A program made the position numbers and the translations under genes. From Cupriavidus consociatus (GTDB lineage: Bacteria > Pseudomonadota > Gammaproteobacteria > Burkholderiales > Burkholderiaceae), in NCBI RefSeq assembly GCF_017814975.1, contig NZ_JAGIQA010000015.1:124001-188000 (forward strand): 64,000 bases of DNA, written 5' to 3'. Below are positions 61,845 through 64,000 of this stretch, in pieces (position 1 is the stretch's first letter; the number at the start of each line of letters is the position of its first letter). A model generated the notes under the pieces. That model was not told the origin of the DNA, did no database searches, and saw nothing but the letters and a program-made list of their open reading frames with translations.

Positions 61845-63545
61845 ATGGCCCTAACATCCTTCCTGTCGCCGAGCCTGCTGGCCGCGCTGGCCCGGCGGCC
61901 GGCGCTGACGCTGTTGCCGCGCGTGCCGGTCGACATCCGACTGCATGAGCCCGAAAAGCACCCCAACGACCCCCGCCGCCTGAACCTTTTCGCCGGGCGC
62001 GCGCTGGGCGAGCGCGAATTCGAGCGCCTGCAGGCCTATGTCGATGACCGCGTCGCACCGCTCCTGGCAAGTCTCGCGCCCGGCATTGTCGAAGGGCTGC
62101 CCTGCGCCTTCTTTGGCAACGGCGCGGACACCCGCGTGCGTGTGCAGTCCGGCCTCGCGGTCGGTGGGGCAGGCCAGCTTGTGCGCCTCTTCTACCCGCT
62201 CGACCAGGCCTGGACCGATCTGGCTGCGCAGGCCGAGCGCGACCAGGACGCACCGCTGCGCGATGGCCTCTTTCTCGTGACGATCCGCAGCGCCGTCGAG
62301 CCGATCGACGACCCGACCGACATGGAGCCTTGCACACGCACCGAGCCCGACCCGCTGCGCGAGCGGCGCATCGAGACGGTGTGCCTGCTCGGCCTGCAGC
62401 GTATCTCCGGCAGTCCGCGGCTGATGGCAATGCCGCAGCCGCGCGCGGCCAACCGGATCGGCGCCCGCCTGCTGCGCGAGTCGCCGTTCCGCGCCGACAG
62501 TGGCGCCGTACCGCTGGGGCTCGTCAAGGTCGTCGGGAAACTGCCGGTGTGGTTCGACCCGCGCGCCGGGCGGCTCCTCGCCGAACCCGACGCCGCGGCG
62601 CACATGCTGCTCGCCCAAACCGTCGCCGCGCTCGAAGCCTGGCAGCACGACCACGCCGCGCCATTGCCGGATGTACCGACACAGACCCTGTCCGAGCTCC
62701 TTGGTCTCGACTACCTGCCCGCTGCCGGCCCGCTGCCCGCGGCACTTCTGCGCGACCCCGCCAGCAAGGCGCCTGGCCTCGCCTTCCTGCCGCGCGACCT
62801 CCAGGTCGAGCTCGCACCGGTCCCCGCCGACACGATCGAAGGCGTCGTTGCCGACGAACTCGCGCGTGGCAGCGTCGACCTGATTCACGGCCTCGGCGAA
62901 CGCCTCCGCCTGCTTCTCGCGATCCCCGACCTCGACTACCGCCGCGACCTCTTCGACCTGCCGCAGCGCGACACCGCGCTTGAGGACGAACTCTTCCACC
63001 GCGGCCAGCGCGCCGCCCAGGCCTGGCAGGACTGGAAGCTGCAATGGCAGAAACTCTACAAGGACCTCACGCTGAAGGAGCTCGCCGCGTTGCGTGTTCC
63101 GTTGCCGCGCGTGATGGCGCCGCGCGACCCGGATCTCTACCGTGACGACCTCATCGCTGTCCGCCGCGCGGCGCTCGACCACCCTGACAGCCCGATGCCG
63201 GAACCCTACGCGAGCCACCTCGCGGACCGTCATCCGCCGCCGGCAGACTACGTGCCGGTTCAGGGCAGCGAGTTCCCCGACCTCGGTCTCTTCCGCCAGC
63301 GCGAAGACCTGCGCACCGGCATCCGCAGCCTCGAAGCCGCGCTCGACAAGAGTTTCCGCCTGCTCGACGAGGTCAATGACTACCTCGGCCTGCAGCGCCA
63401 GCAGCTCGATTCCCTGACGGTGTCTTTCAGCACGCTCGCGGGCGGCATCGCCGGCGACGGCCTCGGCGCAAAGCTCGTGCGCTGGACGACGAAAGCCAAC
63501 TTCGCGCCCAAAGTCGCCACTGACAACCCGGAGAATCCGTCATGA
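61845..63545 (+). CDS. Contractile-system protein with the same N-terminal motif, member 3 (566 aa)
   Basis: The motif is weaker but in register: residues 48-85 read LFAGRALGEREFERLQAYVD and LAPGIVEGL. The next 100 residues again hold a beta-rich part (VRVQSGLAVGGAGQLVRLFY). The C-terminal half is helical, with ELFHRGQRAAQAWQDWKLQW and RQREDLRTGIRSLEAALDKS. The start has a GAGCGCATC stretch and no strong ribosome site; the stop overlaps the next gene (ATGA). The role is unknown. Possession of three such proteins in a row suggests a stacked or ring-like accessory structure. Confidence 0.75.
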   Translation: MALTSFLSPSLLAALARRPALTLLPRVPVDIRLHEPEKHPNDPRRLNLFAGRALGEREFERLQAYVDDRVAPLLASLAPGIVEGLPCAFFGNGADTRVRVQSGLAVGGAGQLVRLFYPLDQAWTDLAAQAERDQDAPLRDGLFLVTIRSAVEPIDDPTDMEPCTRTEPDPLRERRIETVCLLGLQRISGSPRLMAMPQPRAANRIGARLLRESPFRADSGAVPLGLVKVVGKLPVWFDPRAGRLLAEPDAAAHMLLAQTVAALEAWQHDHAAPLPDVPTQTLSELLGLDYLPAAGPLPAALLRDPASKAPGLAFLPRDLQVELAPVPADTIEGVVADELARGSVDLIHGLGERLRLLLAIPDLDYRRDLFDLPQRDTALEDELFHRGQRAAQAWQDWKLQWQKLYKDLTLKELAALRVPLPRVMAPRDPDLYRDDLIAVRRAALDHPDSPMPEPYASHLADRHPPPADYVPVQGSEFPDLGLFRQREDLRTGIRSLEAALDKSFRLLDEVNDYLGLQRQQLDSLTVSFSTLAGGIAGDGLGAKLVRWTTKANFAPKVATDNPENPS

Positions 63546-64000
63546 CCGACACCTTCGACCGGCTGGTGGCCGGCCAACGATTCGTCGAGGCGACACTCGT
63601 CGAGAACGCGCCGACAGAGCTCTCAGTCACCGTGAAGGACAACGCGACGATCTCTGCCGCGGCGCTGGCCGCGCTCGCCGGTTCGGCGCAGATCGCCGCC
63701 GAACCGAGCGAGCCGCTCACCGAGCCCGTCTTCAGCAAGGCCGCCGTCAGCGCGAAAGGCATGCTGTCGCACGTTGAAGTGATCCGCGACAGCTTCGTGA
63801 ATGTGCGCCGCGACGTGCTCGACCTGCGTGCGCTCGCCAATTCGCGCCGCAACCAGGCGAAATCGCTGATCGACCGCGTGTGCGACTTCCTCGACGACTA
63901 CCTGAAACCCGAGGAACTGCGCCGCATCGGCGCCATCGATGACGACAAGCAGGCTCCGGCCTTCCGCCTCTTCGTCGCGCCGGACCTGCACAATGCCGAC
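63542..64000 (+). CDS. Contractile-system protein, 3' partial
   Basis: The gene starts ATG at 63542, overlapping the previous stop by four bases, and is still open at the window end (153 residues visible). It begins MTDTFDRLVAGQRFVEATLV. It continues with an Ala-rich part and a helical region VEVIRDSFVNVRRDVLDLRA then SLIDRVCDFLDDYLKPEELR. There is no recognisable family. The coupling to the preceding gene shows the operon continues to the right. Confidence 0.75.
   Translation, partial: MTDTFDRLVAGQRFVEATLVENAPTELSVTVKDNATISAAALAALAGSAQIAAEPSEPLTEPVFSKAAVSAKGMLSHVEVIRDSFVNVRRDVLDLRALANSRRNQAKSLIDRVCDFLDDYLKPEELRRIGAIDDDKQAPAFRLFVAPDLHNAD

Noticed and set aside
42868..64000. Prophage or type VI secretion system instead of eCIS
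   Set aside because: No head, portal, terminase, integrase or lysis genes are seen, and no TssJ, TssL, TssM or TssK-type genes. DUF4255, two tube paralogues and the Pvc7-like adaptor point to eCIS.
1..64000. tRNA genes, CRISPR arrays, insertion sequences and riboswitches
   Set aside because: Reading both strands I found no cloverleaf, no regularly spaced repeats, no transposase motif and no known riboswitch pattern. A dedicated covariance-model search would be needed to exclude small RNAs.

Overview
The window is a GC-rich chromosome or megaplasmid segment of a betaproteobacterium, most likely Burkholderiales and Cupriavidus/Ralstonia-like. The evidence is two Bug-type periplasmic receptors, AraC and LysR regulators beside small catabolic operons, BKACE enzymes, a general porin ending in Phe, and H-NS-like and single-domain LuxR proteins. 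No tRNA, rRNA, CRISPR array, transposase or origin was recognised.

The left half (1-25 kb) is a patchwork of catabolic modules. Positions 1-4.7 kb hold a hydroxyacid module: a 3-hydroxyisobutyrate-dehydrogenase-like enzyme (cut by the window edge), a sugar-acid dehydratase of the IlvD/Edd family, a SAF-domain homoserine-dehydrogenase-like protein and a Bug receptor. Positions 5.0-10.1 kb hold an Ohr peroxidase, a small secreted protein, a GlxA-type AraC regulator, an amidase and a nitrilase. Positions 10.2-15.3 kb form a 4-nitrobenzoate (pnb) locus: nitroreductase, aromatic-acid MFS importer, PnbB-type hydroxylaminobenzoate lyase, flavin reductase and LysR regulator. A LysR relic follows. Positions 16.1-24.6 kb hold an AraC regulator divergent from two tandem BKACE enzymes, an SDR, a quinone reductase, a Bug receptor, a TauD-type dioxygenase and a porin.

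The middle (24.8-38.9 kb) is mixed. It holds a class II histone-deacetylase-like amidohydrolase, a small secreted protein divergent from a stand-alone homodimeric pyruvate dehydrogenase E1 (both next to related palindromes), and an orphan CapV-like patatin phospholipase abutting a porin relic. An EF-P paralogue without the usual Lys/Arg at its tip, several small proteins of unknown function, an AI-2E-type permease and an H-NS-like protein follow. Then come two small LuxR-type HTH proteins and a NarL-type two-component pair.

The right part (39.2-64 kb) is the most unusual. Directly after the two-component pair lie four unrecognised genes: two divergent paralogues of about 450 aa and two proteins under 90 aa. 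A perfect 14-bp hairpin separates the two large genes, and a UUCG hairpin closes the set. After 350 bp starts a large, tightly coupled operon for an extracellular contractile injection system (eCIS, PVC/Afp type): tail terminator, sheath, two tubes, a second sheath-like protein, hub adaptor, DUF5908-like protein, a spike split over two genes, gp25, baseplate J and P2-I-like proteins. It also carries a protein with a C-terminal membrane segment, three proteins sharing an N-terminal motif (one with a coiled coil of about 300 residues) and a gene cut by the window end. The AAA+ ATPase and any PAAR tip are not in view.
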